Below are positions 1-8,150 of a stretch of 64,000 nt of DNA, in pieces. Under the pieces are notes generated by a model that was given only the letters and a program-made list of their open reading frames with translations, was not told the DNA's origin and ran no database searches. A program made the position numbers and the translations under genes. The first letter of the stretch is position 1; every line of letters starts with the position of its first letter. The DNA comes from Dermatophilaceae bacterium Sec6.4. Its GTDB lineage: Bacteria > Actinomycetota > Actinomycetes > Actinomycetales > Dermatophilaceae. Where the stretch lies: assembly GCA_039636865.1 (NCBI GenBank), contig CP144172.1, forward strand, positions 1,922,001-1,986,000, in the 5' to 3' direction.

Positions 1-228
1 GTGCACGAGGCGCTGCGTGCAGCCGCGGCCGAGGAGCACCGCAGCGTGCAGCAGGAAGTGGCTCACGCGATTGAGGACTATCTTGCTCGGCGTGAGACCG
101 AGGAGGTCAAGGCCGACCCGGAGGCACTGCGTGCTCTGGTCGAGGCGCGCGAGTCCGTTCGTTCCGGTGATGTGGTCTACGGCACCGAGGCGGCCCGCGC
201 GCTGGTCTCAGACCGTCACGCTTCGTGA
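1..228 (+). CDS. Antitoxin, ribbon-helix-helix type (5' end cut by window edge)
   Basis: This 75-residue stretch is open to the left edge, so the true start probably lies outside. The opening residues (HEALRAAAAEEHRSVQQEV) resemble the middle of small ribbon-helix-helix antitoxins, and only the helical and acidic C-terminal tail is visible. The stop TGA (226-228) directly abuts the ATG of the following RelE/ParE-like toxin, the usual antitoxin-first arrangement with translational coupling. The expected role is to bind and neutralise that toxin and to autorepress the pair. The family call rests on the short segment and the context. Confidence 0.6.
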   Translation: MHEALRAAAAEEHRSVQQEVAHAIEDYLARRETEEVKADPEALRALVEARESVRSGDVVYGTEAARALVSDRHAS

Positions 229-507
229 ATGAACGAACCCTATGAACTCGGGACCGCCGCGCCCGCGCGACGAGCCCTCGCTGATCGACTCCCTCCCGAG
301 GTGCCCGCAGCGGCCGTCGAGTTCATCACTGGCCCTCTGGTGGAGAACCCCCAGCGCGTCGGTAAGGCACTGACCGAGGAGCTCACCGGTATCCACAGTG
401 CGCGACTCGGCCGGGACTGGCGCGTTCTCAACGAGATCGATGCCGACAAACACACGGTGATCGTGCTCGACATCCAGCACAGGGCGAACGCCTACCGACC
501 TCGCTGA
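229..507 (+). CDS. RelE/ParE-family toxin
   Basis: The 92-residue protein has the RelE/ParE layout: an N-terminal helical region with a VEFITGPLVENPQRVGK-like segment, then a compact beta sheet (RDWRVLNEID, HTVIVLDIQHRANAYRP). Family members are mRNA interferases or gyrase poisons; which activity this one has cannot be told. It begins on the base after the antitoxin stop. A second family member at 45716-46000 shares the NPxRxxKxL...GxxxAR pattern, so the window holds two related toxins with unrelated antitoxins. Confidence 0.75.
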   Translation: MNEPYELGTAAPARRALADRLPPEVPAAAVEFITGPLVENPQRVGKALTEELTGIHSARLGRDWRVLNEIDADKHTVIVLDIQHRANAYRPR

Positions 508-543
508 CGCAACGCGATCCTCACCCTGGACCGATCGGCATTC

Positions 544-557
544 GGGGGGGGGGGGGG
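544..557 (+). repeat. Homopolymer of 14 G
   Basis: An uninterrupted run of 14 G lies between the toxin gene and the next small gene. It could be a slippery or phase-variable tract or a sequencing artefact. It is about 35 bases upstream of the putative -10 box of the 603-761 gene, so length change could alter promoter spacing. Confidence 0.9.
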
Positions 558-590
558 TCAGAGCCGCTGCAGGCCATTGCAGTGCCGCTC

Positions 591-602
591 TAGAGTCAAC
601 GA
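591..602 (+). promoter_or_regulatory. Putative leaderless promoter (-10 TAGAGT)
   Basis: TAGAGT at 591-596 is followed by exactly six bases and then the ATG at 603. This is the geometry of actinobacterial leaderless genes (TANNNT ending about 6-7 bases before a start codon that is also the transcription start). The paralogous gene at 5329 has the same hexamer at the same distance, which supports the reading. There is no Shine-Dalgarno sequence. Confidence 0.5.
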
Positions 603-761
603 ATGGACTATCTGGCGCGTCCGATCGACGGGGCTCATGTGAAGCTGATCCAGGTCCGGTGGGGCACGCAGGCCCGCCCGCTGATGCGCTGCCCGCAGTG
701 CTCACAGCGATTCTTACTCGCTCGGACGGGCACCCTGGAGACGGTGACAAAGACCGAGTAG
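603..761 (+). CDS. 52-residue zinc-knuckle-like protein, paralogue A
   Basis: This small protein starts MDYLARPIDG and carries one CPQCSQRF motif at about residues 30-37, which looks like half of a zinc ribbon. It is nearly collinear with a second 52-residue protein at 5329-5487: identical length, same LIQVRWG, RPLM and CPQCSQRF blocks, and same ARTGTL tail. Conservation of the protein together with its promoter box argues that it is a real gene. The function is unknown. A single CxxC could bind zinc as a dimer or form a redox-active dithiol. The start is fixed by the leaderless promoter pattern. Confidence 0.6.
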   Translation: MDYLARPIDGAHVKLIQVRWGTQARPLMRCPQCSQRFLLARTGTLETVTKTE

Positions 762-1004
762 GACCAGCGCCCGGCGCCCTATGAAGGAGATCGCCCGTGG
801 GAGTGCTCGCCTTCGCGGCCCCGAGCCCGAGAGGCCACCCACCGGTTCTGATCACGACACCCCCAGCCCTTCACCGACCCGGGACCAAGACCATCAAGGT
901 AGGGCACGGTCACGACTGCGTGACAGTCTTCTCATGTGTCGCCGTTGGGAACACCTCACCGGGTAGGTTCCCTGTGCCGGAAGTCATCGAGGGCAGGGGG
1001 GCAC

Positions 1005-1211
1005 ATGGAACCGGTCCCTCTGGACGTGATGTCGGTGCGCGAACTCATCACCGAGCTCTCCGAGGTAGAAGCAGGTCTACGCCAATGGCGCCATCCCGGC
1101 GCCACCGACAATCCGAGGCCCGCCGTAGCGGACCTCGTGCACCGCGAACAAGTCATCCTCCACGAGCTGCGCCGCCGACGGGCACGCTCCCACCACCTCG
1201 GATCGCGCTGA
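1005..1211 (+). CDS. 68-residue helical protein, 'ELRRR' family member 1
   Basis: An ATG at 1005 lies behind a G-rich Shine-Dalgarno-like run (about 990-1001). The protein is helical and charged, with an N-terminal VRELITELSEVEAGLRQ helix and a C-terminal REQVILHELRRRR helix joined by a Pro-containing linker. Two other window proteins (24437-24682 and 32559-32801) have the same plan: [IV]R[ED]L(I/L)..L near the start and an E..I..ELR helix near the end. The function is not recognised. The size suggests a helical-hairpin binding partner or regulator. Longer upstream starts in the same frame lack a ribosome binding site. Confidence 0.55.
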   Translation: MEPVPLDVMSVRELITELSEVEAGLRQWRHPGATDNPRPAVADLVHREQVILHELRRRRARSHHLGSR

Positions 1212-1352
1212 TAACGGCCCGCGCATCACCCAGTTGGAAACGCCCCGGCTGATGCGGTCGCCAGCCGCGTTGACCGTTCGCCGATCGCCTACGGTCAGAG
1301 AAGCGGGTGGAGATCGGCTGTTTCCCGTTCGGCTCGGTGCCACGGTGGGGCG

Positions 1353-1523
1353 ATGGATTCGTCTCCGGAGGACACAACAGTGGGGTGCTCGTTTTGCGGT
1401 CTCGACAAGCGTTGGGGTGTTTGCGGCACGACTCGATCGCTGTTCGTCTGCGACGACTGCCTCTCGCTGATGGTCAATATCCGCCGCACCGAACTCAGAG
1501 ATGACGCGTGGCCACACGGTTGA
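1353..1523 (+). CDS. Small ClpX-type zinc-finger protein
   Basis: This 56-residue protein begins MDSSPEDTTVGCSFCG. The pattern CSFCGxxK, then CDDC about 20 residues later, matches the C4 zinc-binding domain at the N-terminus of ClpX, where CSFCG...CDEC binds zinc and mediates substrate/adaptor recognition. Here the domain stands alone, with no AAA+ ATPase following; the frame closes 14 residues after the second pair. It could compete with ClpX for adaptors, or be an independent zinc-finger regulator as in several actinobacterial ClpX-ZF proteins. The start has only a weak G-rich upstream run. Confidence 0.65.
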   Translation: MDSSPEDTTVGCSFCGLDKRWGVCGTTRSLFVCDDCLSLMVNIRRTELRDDAWPHG

Positions 1524-1743
1524 GTGACAGATCAACGCCTGCGACCCTCGCCATGCCCGGATACCGATCGGTCTGCGGGAAGCCAGGCCGGTGCCCTGGG
1601 CAGCGATGAATCAACCGGTGGTGGTTGTTGAGTGAGACACAAAACGTTTACGTAATTGCGCTCTGCGCGAAGTTTCATCTGTCCCACACGGGCGGGATGG
1701 GTCAGGCCTCATCCCCAGGCGGACAATCTGTCTTTGGTGGCGA
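1524..1743. other. Intergenic, nothing recognised
   Basis: Between the zinc-finger gene and the convergent sortase gene there is no supported coding sequence. The stretch is more AT-rich than its surroundings around 1640-1660. Confidence 0.5.
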
Positions 1744-2454
1744 TCAATGGGCTCCGCTGGTCCACACGACGAAGTTGTTCACGTGGTGTCCTTGCACGAG
1801 TGGAGTCCTAGGATCACACGTGATCAGTACAACGACGGGCACACGCGAGGACCCCCACACGCTTTGATCCGTCTGGAGCGTAGTTTTCGGCATGGAACGT
1901 GTCCGATTTACCTGCAATTTCAATATTCTCCCCCCGCTGCAGGAGATCATCACCCGATCACGCGCGGTCGCGTTTACCAGATTGTAAAAGTTGTCAGGGC
2001 CGTCATAGGTGACGTGTCCGGCGATCACCGAGATCCCGTCCTGACCCGGCATCGCTGAGCCGTTGTACCACATCGTGGTGCGCTGCGGGGGGTAAACCTG
2101 ACCTTGCGCATTCAAACCCAGGGCTCGGATTGAATCAGAGATCCCCAAGGACGGAATTTCGAGTGCCGTTGGTAAACATCCGGGAGAGGCGGACAACCCA
2201 TGATCGGGTGTAGAGAAAGAGGTGGGGTTCGGAATCCCAGCGGGGGTTCCACTGCGGTTTTTCGTTGTGGGGCCGGGATGTTCTGGGGTCTTGGTCCTGG
2301 AGCCCGCTACCTTCCCGCCGGCGCCGCTCACGCTGCCGGTGGGACGCCAAGAGCATCCCACCATGAAGAAATAGACGACAATTATGACTAAGGCAAAGGA
2401 AAATAACCCGCGACGCCAATACTTCGCACGGGTCCCCCCATGATGACCGGCCAT
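1744..2454 (-). CDS. Class E/F-like sortase, catalytic Arg not evident
   Basis: The 236-residue protein has a single membrane segment (residues 16-33), a long Pro/Thr/Gly-rich linker, and a sortase fold. The catalytic His is in AGHVTYDGP (H147) and the catalytic Cys in VLITCD (C213). Sortases of this type anchor proteins to peptidoglycan or assemble pili through a Cys-His-Arg triad. In class F proteins the Arg sits just before the last strand (RDN[VI][VI]V). The equivalent here reads VNNFVV (V225), so the Arg is missing or displaced. No sortase substrate with an LPxTG-like signal was seen in the window. Base composition is slightly lower in GC than the neighbours. Confidence 0.75.
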   Translation of the reverse strand: MAGHHGGTRAKYWRRGLFSFALVIIVVYFFMVGCSWRPTGSVSGAGGKVAGSRTKTPEHPGPTTKNRSGTPAGIPNPTSFSTPDHGLSASPGCLPTALEIPSLGISDSIRALGLNAQGQVYPPQRTTMWYNGSAMPGQDGISVIAGHVTYDGPDNFYNLVNATARDRVMISCSGGRILKLQVNRTRSMPKTTLQTDQSVWGSSRVPVVVLITCDPRTPLVQGHHVNNFVVWTSGAH

Positions 2455-2983
2455 TAGTTCATGCTTCGGGGTGAGAGGGGCTTGGATCGGGGGCCCGACG
2501 TTGCGATGACCCGGAAAATACCTGATCGGTGTGATGCCGAACGCTCATCGGACTGTCTCCCGATATTCCCTCACAAAGTCGCGCGCGAGAACAACGATTA
2601 TTCCGGGCCGATGTAGCCTGCCTGGGTGACCTTGACCTCCACCTAGGGCAACCACAGCGACGCGTTCGTGTCCTTGAAGTTGCCGCGGGGCATCCCAATC
2701 GGTAGAAGGACCCTCACCTCCCTGGAGCACATCCTCATGATAAGCACAGATCGAGGACCGGAGGCCATTGCCAGTCTCGACGTTCCGAAGGGTAATCGGG
2801 AAAGGTTCTGTCATCGGATAGTCGTTCGCCGGTCGAGCGGGGTTGGGGTGTCGGTGTCACCATCGGATGACGGTGAGTGCAGTTGGCCGTCGGCTGTCGA
2901 TAGACATGATCCCAGTCGCCGCCGAACCTACCGGCAAGTAGCAGTTAGCGCGACTGCGCCTGAGGGGTCGTCACTACGTCGAC
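2455..2983. other. Non-coding or decayed stretch
   Basis: Several short overlapping reading frames exist on both strands, but none shows a convincing start, codon bias or family. On the minus strand around 2600-2700 two frames together look like eroded coding sequence (GMPRGNFKDTN... then a stop), hinting at an unidentified dead gene. Confidence 0.4.
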
Positions 2984-3769
2984 TCAGCTGCTAGCGGTCG
3001 CGGGGGGAGGGGTTGGTGTGGAGTCCAGTACGGGTTCTACGGCGGTGTCTTCGGGGGCGGTTACTTCACCGGGGTAGAAATACGTGCTGGCCAGTGCTGC
3101 GATCGCGCCGCCGATCAGGGGCGCGACGATGAATAGCCATAGTTGACTTAACGCGGTGCCGCCCACGAACAGTGCCGGGCCGATGCTGCGCGCGGGATTG
3201 ACCGAGGTACCGGTCAGGGGAATGCCGATCAGGTGCACCGCGCCTAGTGCCAACCCGATGGTGACCCCACCTATCTGTGGCCAGGCCGCTTTGGTCGTGA
3301 CGGCCAGCACCACGAACACGAACAGGAAGGTGAGAACGACTTCGGCCAGGAATGCGCTACCGGCGTTGAGGTGGATCATTGATTGGTCCCCGAACCCGTC
3401 GGTGCCTAGCCCTGTTTTCTTGGTGGAGTAGCCCTTGGCCCCGGCGAACATTCCCCGCAGCACGCCCGCGCCGAGGATGGCACCCACGATCTGTGCGATC
3501 CAGTAACCGACAGCCTCGCGCAGGGGGATACGTCGTGCTATCAGGAAGCCGATCGTGACCGCAGGGTTGATGTGCGCGCCGGAGATGGGGCCCAGGGAGT
3601 AGGCCAGGATCAGCATCACGAGCCCGAACGCCAGGGCGGTGGCTACCACCCCTGCCGATGTGCTCGAACCGGTCGTCGCGAACCCGAAACACAGGGTTGC
3701 GGTCCCTACACCGAAGAACACCAGGCAGGCTGTTCCTAACGCCTCAGCGACCAGTTTGCGCAGATCCAT
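2984..3769 (-). CDS. aqpZ: Aquaporin (AqpZ-like water channel)
   Basis: The 261-residue protein has six membrane segments and the two half-helix signatures SGAHINPAVT (Asn68) and GTSVNPARS (Asn191). The His and Arg at about 179 and 194 are the residues that make the narrow water-selective filter in AqpZ, so water rather than glycerol is the probable substrate. The C-terminal tail is Pro/Thr-rich. The gene stands alone on the minus strand between unrelated genes, and its own promoter region (3770-3940) is divergent. In this stress-gene setting it probably serves osmotic adjustment. Confidence 0.9.
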   Translation of the reverse strand: MDLRKLVAEALGTACLVFFGVGTATLCFGFATTGSSTSAGVVATALAFGLVMLILAYSLGPISGAHINPAVTIGFLIARRIPLREAVGYWIAQIVGAILGAGVLRGMFAGAKGYSTKKTGLGTDGFGDQSMIHLNAGSAFLAEVVLTFLFVFVVLAVTTKAAWPQIGGVTIGLALGAVHLIGIPLTGTSVNPARSIGPALFVGGTALSQLWLFIVAPLIGGAIAALASTYFYPGEVTAPEDTAVEPVLDSTPTPPPATASS

Positions 3770-3944
3770 CCGAGTGCCTCCTAGAGGAATACGCGATCAG
3801 AGGAGATCACGTGAGCACATCCTCATCGGCGAAGCCCGCCCGTGTCCAGCACCCACGCCGATCGTCTCACGCCAACACCTTTGCGGCAGTGCACCTCCCA
3901 GCTCAGCCGGGTGCTGCTAGTGACGCAGACTTGTGAACCTGGCA

Positions 3945-3996
3945 ACAGCAGCGCGGCGCAACCCCTGGTTGACCTAGGGGGTGACCGCGCTGCTGT
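3945..3996 (-). terminator. Hairpin terminator downstream of the DUF1508 gene
   Basis: ACAGCAGCGCGG (3945-3956) is repeated perfectly in inverted orientation at 3985-3996, and the loop itself contains a short CCCCT/AGGGG pairing. It sits 24 bases past the stop of the minus-strand gene at 4021-4203, which it probably terminates. There is no long T run. Confidence 0.6.
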
Positions 3997-4020
3997 GAGC
4001 CGATGACCGGTCCTAGGTGG

Positions 4021-4203
4021 TCAGCTATCGGTGTCGACGACGGTCGCGCCGTCGGCGGCGCGTTGCACGGCCTCGGTGCCTTTGTGGGCCGCGGTCTTGG
4101 TTTCATACCCCTGGCCTTGGGCCACGACCTCACCGTTACCGGCCTTGAGTCGGAAACGGTACTTGCCCGACTTGTCCTCATAGACCTCAAACTTGCCCGC
4201 CAT
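4021..4203 (-). CDS. DUF1508 (YegP-like) small protein
   Basis: The 60-residue protein MAGKFEVYEDKSGKYRFRLK... carries one DUF1508 unit, the YegP fold, with the typical pattern F.VYEDK.G.YRFRLKA.NGEVVA.GQGYETK.A...G. YegP-family proteins are small, stress-associated and of unknown biochemical role; many have two units, this one has one. AGGGAG lies 5 bases before the ATG at 4203, which fixes the start. It is monocistronic, followed by a strong hairpin. Confidence 0.85.
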   Translation of the reverse strand: MAGKFEVYEDKSGKYRFRLKAGNGEVVAQGQGYETKTAAHKGTEAVQRAADGATVVDTDS

Positions 4204-4426
4204 ACGCGTCTCCCTTGCCCTCACAGTGGTGACCGAGTAGCACGTGCTGCCCGGTAGGCCCGACGTTACCGACCACGACCGCCCCCGGTAGGGCAATCGC
4301 ATAAAGCTGACCGGCGGCCAATGTTGGGATGCCACCCCGCCGGCCCTGTGGAACCGGGTAACTACCAGGGATGACCGATATTCTGCGTGGTGCTGCAGGA
4401 ACCTGTTTTCCCGAGAGGTACTACCC

Positions 4427-5025
4427 ATGCGCGTCACCCGTACAGCACTAGTCCCCGCGGCCGTTCTGGGCATCGCCCTGGTGGCCGGTTGCGGACCGTC
4501 CAGCTCCAGCGCCGGCAGTTCCAGTGGTAGTGGCGGTTCCTCGACCGCTTCGCACGTAGCTGCTGGCTCCTCGGCCAGCTCCAGTGCCGCCAATGCCGCG
4601 GCCAGTTGCCCGACATCCAACACCCGTTCCTTCGCCAAGACCCGGTTCGCTGGCGATGTGGGCCTGGCGATCGGGACATTCCACCGCTATCTGTACAAGC
4701 CCTACCGGGCGGGTTCCTTCACCAAGGGCGCCAATGGCCGGATCAAAGCACTCCTGAAGGGCGGCACGACCGCGGCCCTGGACGTGAGACTGCTGCACAA
4801 CGCGCAGGAAATATCCAAGCCAACCCCACCTTGTGCACAAAGCTGTACGCGCCGATGGCGAATGCCATCACGAAACTGGACTCCATCAAAGGCAACATCA
4901 TCCACGGTGATGTCAGCGAACTCACCACGACCAACGGTCTGCTCGAGGGTGTCCTATCCAGCGGCAACTCCAACGGTGTGGGCATCAAAGAAAGCACTGA
5001 CACCAGCACCGGCGACGCCGGTTAA
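4427..5025 (+). pseudogene. Secreted lipoprotein gene interrupted by one frameshift
   Basis: The N-terminal part (start ATG 4427) has a lipoprotein signal, MRVTRTALVPAAVLGIALVAGC, followed by a Ser/Gly-rich linker and RSFAKTRFAGDVGLAIGTFHRYLYKPYRAG. The frame runs out of phase near 4806-4812 (CAGGAAATATCC). Adding one A to the AAA run joins it to TLCTKLYAPMANAITKLDSIKGNIIHGDVSEL..., which ends at the TAA at 5023-5025 and gives about 199 residues. Either the gene is dead or the run is a sequencing error. The mature domain is helical and unassigned. A strong hairpin follows at 5059-5086, as expected for a gene ending at 5025. Confidence 0.7.
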
Positions 5026-5058
5026 CTCACCTCGGGCTCCGAAACCTCGCAGCCACCA

Positions 5059-5086
5059 TGTCCGGGTCACGATGGTGACCCGGACA
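5059..5086 (+). terminator. Intrinsic-type hairpin after the lipoprotein gene
   Basis: TGTCCGGGTCAC and GTGACCCGGACA form a perfect 12-bp stem with the 4-base loop GATG. It lies 34 bases beyond the restored lipoprotein stop. A T tract is lacking, as is common in actinobacteria. Confidence 0.7.
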
Positions 5087-5258
5087 AACGAGCCAACGCT
5101 TTCACTACTGGGCCCCTGACGGTGTCCAGTAGTGCCCGCAGTGGTCGTCGTGTGCCCAATCAACGGCGCGCGTTCGCCCCTTCAATGTCTCAGATGAGGA
5201 CCCGCCACCGGTCAGCGATTGGTAGCTGATTTGAGCTTCTGCGTCGACCACGAGGCAA

Positions 5259-5339
5259 GTTCTACAGTCAATCAATTGATTACCTGTTCTAGAGTCAATC
5301 AAATGGTTACCTGTTCTAGAGTCGGTCAATGGACTACCT
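5259..5339 (+). repeat. Three 27-bp tandem repeats carrying -10-like boxes
   Basis: Units at 5259-5285, 5286-5312 and 5313-5339 each begin GTTCTA[CG]AGTC and end with TACCT. Each contains a TANAGT hexamer (TACAGT, TAGAGT, TAGAGT). The third unit includes the ATG of the 5329 gene, with its TAGAGT (5317-5322) exactly 6 bases upstream. The array therefore looks like a multiplied leaderless promoter/start module. The homologous gene at 603 has a single unit. Confidence 0.75.
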
Positions 5340-5487
5340 GGTGTGCCCGATCGACGCGGCGCAGTTGATGTTGATCCAGGTCCGGTGGGGCGTGCAGGAC
5401 CGCCCGCTGATGAGCTGCCCACAGTGCTCTCAGCGCTTCGTACTCGCCAGAACGGGCACCCTCGTCAGGGTCACAGACCCTGAGTGA
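5329..5487 (+). CDS. 52-residue zinc-knuckle-like protein, paralogue B
   Basis: MDYLVCPIDAAQLMLIQVRWG is followed by RPLMSCPQCSQRF and an ARTGTL tail, matching the 52-residue protein at 603-761 along its whole length. It has an additional Cys at residue 6. The start codon lies in the third unit of a 27-bp tandem repeat, six bases after TAGAGT, and there is no Shine-Dalgarno, so translation is probably leaderless. The function is unknown; the CPQC motif suggests zinc or thiol chemistry. Two full-length copies with matching promoters in one window imply a maintained family. Confidence 0.6.
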   Translation: MDYLVCPIDAAQLMLIQVRWGVQDRPLMSCPQCSQRFVLARTGTLVRVTDPE

Positions 5488-5865
5488 AGCCGGTGCCCGA
5501 GGCCGGTGCGCGGTCTGCCAAAGCACATTGAGGGGCTCCAGCTCACCTCGAGGTATTACCGCTGGGATATACCCGACCAGGGCGGGGCTGGGGTGGAGTC
5601 CAGCAGAGGGACGCTGCGTGGCGCTGACGCGTGGCCACCGAGAGGGCGTCGAGGGCTGATTTCCTGAGTACACATCACAATCTGGTGTTCTTTGAGTGTG
5701 CGGGGCACTTGAGCGGATTACGCTTCAAATGACCGCGTCACGGTCCCGCCGACGCCCCAACGGGGCGTCACCGGGCGATTTCGTCATCAAGCCCCGAGCG
5801 CCTCGCCGTGATCGGAGATCCTGGGTGTCCGCCCGGGTGCTGTGCCACCACTTGAGGAGATTTTC
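5488..5865. other. Intergenic, nothing recognised
   Basis: No supported gene in 378 bases. The last 12 bases carry the GAGGAG ribosome binding site of the CsbD gene. Confidence 0.5.
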
Positions 5866-6039
5866 ATGGGATTCATGGATAAGGCCAAGAACGTCGCGCA
5901 GGGCCTGCAGGGCAAGGGAAAGAAGGCCGCTGGTGATGCTACGAACGACAAGAGCATGCAGGCCGAAGGCCAAGCCGACCAAAGCAAGGCCTCAGCCAAG
6001 AAAGCTGGCGAGAACGTCAAAGACATCTTCAACGACTGA
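5866..6039 (+). CDS. CsbD-family stress protein
   Basis: The 57-residue Lys/Ala-rich, hydrophilic helical protein (MGFMDKAKNVAQGLQGKGKK...) shows the CsbD pattern of K-A-K...G..G+.K..AGDAT.D..M.AEG. CsbD-like proteins accumulate under general stress in many bacteria, and their molecular role is unresolved. The start at 5866 follows GAGGAG by 7 bases; an in-frame ATG at 5842 has no such site. It fits the stress-gene content of the region. Confidence 0.85.
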   Translation: MGFMDKAKNVAQGLQGKGKKAAGDATNDKSMQAEGQADQSKASAKKAGENVKDIFND

Positions 6040-6565
6040 CTGTGCTGCGTGAACGAGGGAGACCCCCCCACCCCAACGGTCACACTCCGACACCCATAAG
6101 TGGGGACTGGGGTTGATCACCGGCAAATCTGGGAGGCCACCTCCCCTTTACTGGAGGCCGCTCATCAACCGCACACCGGGCACATCCTGCAGGTAGGACC
6201 GCGGGCCGGCCACCCCACGACCTCGGACTGCCTCAAATGGCGAACCATGACCAGTTGCTCACCCATTCGTGCCCGTCCCGCGCTGCCTCCCCGATTCCGA
6301 AACACGGTGGTGAGCGGGGAACCATCACCGGTCAAACCCGGCACGATAGTCCAGAACCCACGACAGGCTCTGGCGCGTTCTCGTGCCGTGAAGGCCAGCC
6401 CACCGACCTGGCCCGAGCTCCCGGCCTGCACGTGCTCCAACTCGGCGCGACCGGACGTGAAAGCCGTTATGCCCCTGAAGAGACCTACCGCCTTGAACCC
6501 CGTGCGCCGCCGTGCCGGGGACGTACGGCCGGCGACGTGGTCCGTTATCCCCGAACAAGGACGCT
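6040..6565. other. Intergenic, no convincing gene
   Basis: Open frames occur on both strands (for example 6165-6440 minus and 6237-6569 plus), but none has a ribosome binding site or recognisable domain. The last part holds only the weak AAGGA site of nhaA. This may be remnant DNA. Confidence 0.4.
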
Positions 6566-7891
6566 ATGACCCCAACAGCAACGCCGCCTGAGCCGCGTCG
6601 AACGCGGTTGATGTCGCGGGGGTCGCGCGCCGAAATTAACCGGGTCGCTGCGATCATGCGCAAGGAGACCCTCGGCGGCGCGCTTTTGCTGGGCGCGACG
6701 GTGGTAGCGATGCTGTGGGCGAACTCACCGTGGTCCGCCGGCTACGAAAGGTTGCTCCATTACACCCTCGGTCCGCGGGTGCTTCACCTGGACCTGACCA
6801 TGTCGCAATGGTCTGGTGACGGGCTGTTAGCGATCTTCTTCTTCGTCGCCGGGCTGGAACTGAAACGGGAATTCGTGGCCGGTGATCTGCGGGACCCCCG
6901 CCGCGCAGCAGTGCCAGTAGCGGCGGCCATCGGCGGGGTACTGGTGCCGGCGGTCATCTTTACACTCGTCAATCTCGGGCCGGGCGGCGACACCCGCGGG
7001 TGGGCGATCCCCACCGCCACCGACATCGCATTCGCGCTAGCGGTGCTGGCGATCATCAGCACCAACCTACCCAGCGCGTTGCGGACATTCCTGTTGACGT
7101 TGGCCGTCGTCGATGACCTCATCGCGATCACGATCATCGCGGTGTTCTACACCTCCAACCTCCAAGTCGTGCCACTACTCCTAGCGCTGGTTCCACTGGC
7201 CCTATTCGGGGTCGCAGTGCAACGCCGGATCCGATCCTGGTGGCTACTGATCCCGCTGGCGTTGCTGACCTGGGGCCTCGTACACGCCTCCGGCATCCAC
7301 GCCACCGTCGCCGCAGTACTCCTCGCCTTCACCGTCCCGGTCCTGCGCTCCCACCGGGCCGGGGGCCCAGATGCGGGACCGGGGATGGCCGAGCACTTCG
7401 AACACGCCTGGCGGCCGCTGTCCACCGCCGTCGCGGTCCCGATCTTCGCGTTCCTATCCGCCGGCGTCACCATCGGCGGACTAGCCGGACTGCAAGCCTC
7501 TCTGTCAGACCGGGTCGCGGTCGGCATCATCCTCGGGCTGGTCGCCGGCAAAACCATCGGTGTCTTCGGGGCAACCTGGCTGACCGCACGATTCACCCAC
7601 GCCGACCTCGACTCCGACCTCGCCTGGACCGACGTATTCGGCCTGGCCATCCTGTGCGGGGTCGGGTTTACCGTGTCGCTACTCATCGGCGAACTCGCCT
7701 ACGGCGCTAACAGCGCCCGCGAGGATCACGTCAAAGTAGCGATCCTCCTCGGCTCGCTGGCCGCCGCCATGCTCGCCGCCGTCATCCTCCGGCTACGCAA
7801 CCGCACCTACCGGCGCATCTACGAGCACGAAGAAAACGATAACGGCGCCGCCAGCGACGTCGTCCTCGAAACCCACAAACCTCAGAGCTGA
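6566..7891 (+). CDS. nhaA: Na+/H+ antiporter NhaA
   Basis: The 441-residue, about 12-helix protein exchanges Na+ for H+ across the membrane for salt and alkaline pH tolerance. The NhaA hallmarks are present: [13 protein letters not shown], the unwound-helix TD pair in [12 protein letters not shown] (residues 150-160), and the ion-binding Asp-Asp of AVVDDLIAI (183-184). The C-terminal part [13 protein letters not shown] is also typical. The ATG at 6566 follows AAGGA; the frame extends upstream to 6512 but that start has no ribosome binding site. The gene appears monocistronic, and the IS256 element lies about 260 bases downstream. Confidence 0.93.
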   Translation: MTPTATPPEPRRTRLMSRGSRAEINRVAAIMRKETLGGALLLGATVVAMLWANSPWSAGYERLLHYTLGPRVLHLDLTMSQWSGDGLLAIFFFVAGLELKREFVAGDLRDPRRAAVPVAAAIGGVLVPAVIFTLVNLGPGGDTRGWAIPTATDIAFALAVLAIISTNLPSALRTFLLTLAVVDDLIAITIIAVFYTSNLQVVPLLLALVPLALFGVAVQRRIRSWWLLIPLALLTWGLVHASGIHATVAAVLLAFTVPVLRSHRAGGPDAGPGMAEHFEHAWRPLSTAVAVPIFAFLSAGVTIGGLAGLQASLSDRVAVGIILGLVAGKTIGVFGATWLTARFTHADLDSDLAWTDVFGLAILCGVGFTVSLLIGELAYGANSAREDHVKVAILLGSLAAAMLAAVILRLRNRTYRRIYEHEENDNGAASDVVLETHKPQS

Positions 7892-8150
7892 CACCTCGAC
7901 TCCCACCACCGCTAGGAGAACAGAACCCCCCAAAAATCAGGTGTGTCACCGACTCACCGTCACCGGTCGCTTCCCCCGGCCCCGCCCTGGCAACCGTGTT
8001 CGATGTTCAACAATCTCGGTTTCACCATACCTATTCTTGTCACAGTTGCCATTCGCTGGAAGTCGCTATCTGAGTGCCAGTTCAGCAAGATCGTGCGGTG
8101 AAGCCGCACCCGCGAAACTGTCGGTCTGAGGTATACCCCAGAAAGACAGG

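Noticed and set aside
797..1252. A GTG-started plus-strand frame behind GAAGGAG.
   Set aside because: It overlaps the supported 1005-1211 gene in another frame and has no recognisable domain.
6165..6440. Minus-strand frame between CsbD and nhaA.
   Set aside because: No start site and no family; composition fits a shadow of GC-rich non-coding DNA.
8120..8140. A GGTATACCCC half-site resembling the CsoR/CstR operators.
   Set aside because: Only one half-site, with no second half and no related gene beside it.
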